Origin: Bacteroidota bacterium
GTDB lineage: Bacteria > Bacteroidota > Bacteroidia > Bacteroidales > CAJPTX01
DNA length: 6,025 bases
Assembly: GCA_002748015.1 (NCBI GenBank)
Contig: PDRH01000105.1
Span: forward strand, 1-6,025
Direction: 5' to 3'
Part shown: piece by piece, positions 5,961 to 6,025 of the stretch
How positions within the stretch are numbered: position 1 is the stretch's first letter
Layout: each line of letters starts with the position of its first letter
Translations under genes and position numbers: made by a program
The notes under the pieces: generated by a model
What the model saw: only the letters and a program-made list of their open reading frames with translations
What the model was told of the DNA's origin: nothing
The model's database searches: none

Positions 5961-6025
5961 TGGGGCGGCGACCTACTCTCCCACGGGCCAGGCCGTAGTA
6001 CCATCGGCGCGGGCGGGCTTAACTG
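5961..6025 (-). rRNA. rrf: 5S ribosomal RNA, 3' part (gene continues past right edge)
   Basis: The minus-strand sequence contains the conserved 5S blocks GTTAAGCCCGCC, GCGCCGATGGTACT and GTGGGAGAGTAGGTCGCCGCC in the correct order, corresponding to roughly the last half of a gene of about 110-120 nt. The exact 3' end is uncertain by a few bases; I placed it at 5961, just before the terminator stem. The 5' half, and presumably 23S and 16S further upstream, lie to the right of the window, so this is the tail of an rRNA operon transcribed leftward. Confidence 0.93.

Noticed and set aside
1..6025. Frequent CTAG tetranucleotides, often avoided in bacteria
   Set aside because: By eye about 18 copies are present, near what is expected for a window of this size, so there is neither strong depletion nor excess.
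1..6025. Search for mobile elements, CRISPR arrays, tRNAs and defence genes
   Set aside because: No transposase, terminal repeats, regularly spaced repeats, cloverleaf sequence or defence-type domain was seen.

Overview
The window looks like chromosome from a Bacteroidota member, most plausibly a Porphyromonas-like organism. Four observations support this. One encoded protein ends in the type B sorting domain of the type IX secretion system (T9SS). A second exported protein belongs to the IgGFc-binding-like beta-sandwich family found in the same phylum. RodA has the long Bacteroidota form, with QND where enterobacterial RodA has QPD. Start codons lack strong Shine-Dalgarno sequences, and one promoter carries an exact Bacteroidota -7 box (TAnnTTTG). 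Base composition is judged by eye to be about half GC. The genus is an inference.

Layout from left to right: (1) 1-1423, minus strand: the N-terminal 474 codons of a large exported protein that continues beyond the left edge. (2) 1424-1588: a divergent promoter region with a Bacteroidota -7 box on the minus side and nested inverted repeats on the plus side. (3) 1589-1912, plus strand: a small three-helix membrane protein of unknown function. Its stop codon shares the palindrome CTAG with the stop codon of the convergent rodA. (4) 4872-1909, minus strand: a two-gene operon made of a T9SS type B sorted exported protein followed, after 3 nt, by rodA. (5) 4873-5017: a second divergent promoter region. 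(6) 5018-5812, plus strand: a YbfF-like alpha/beta hydrolase. (7) 5850-5954: two back-to-back terminators, one for the hydrolase and one for the incoming rRNA operon. (8) 5961-6025, minus strand: the 3' part of a 5S rRNA gene, the end of an rRNA operon transcribed leftward into the window.

How the genes fit together: RodA polymerises peptidoglycan glycan strands during cell elongation. Here it is not beside mreBCD or a PBP2 gene but directly downstream of an exported, T9SS-sorted protein, with another exported protein nearby. The likely reading is an envelope-biogenesis neighbourhood. A functional link between the T9SS cargo and RodA is only suggested by the tight spacing. No mobile element, CRISPR array, tRNA or clear defence system was seen. 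The window is mostly ordinary core chromosome; the rodA/T9SS-cargo pairing is its most distinctive feature.
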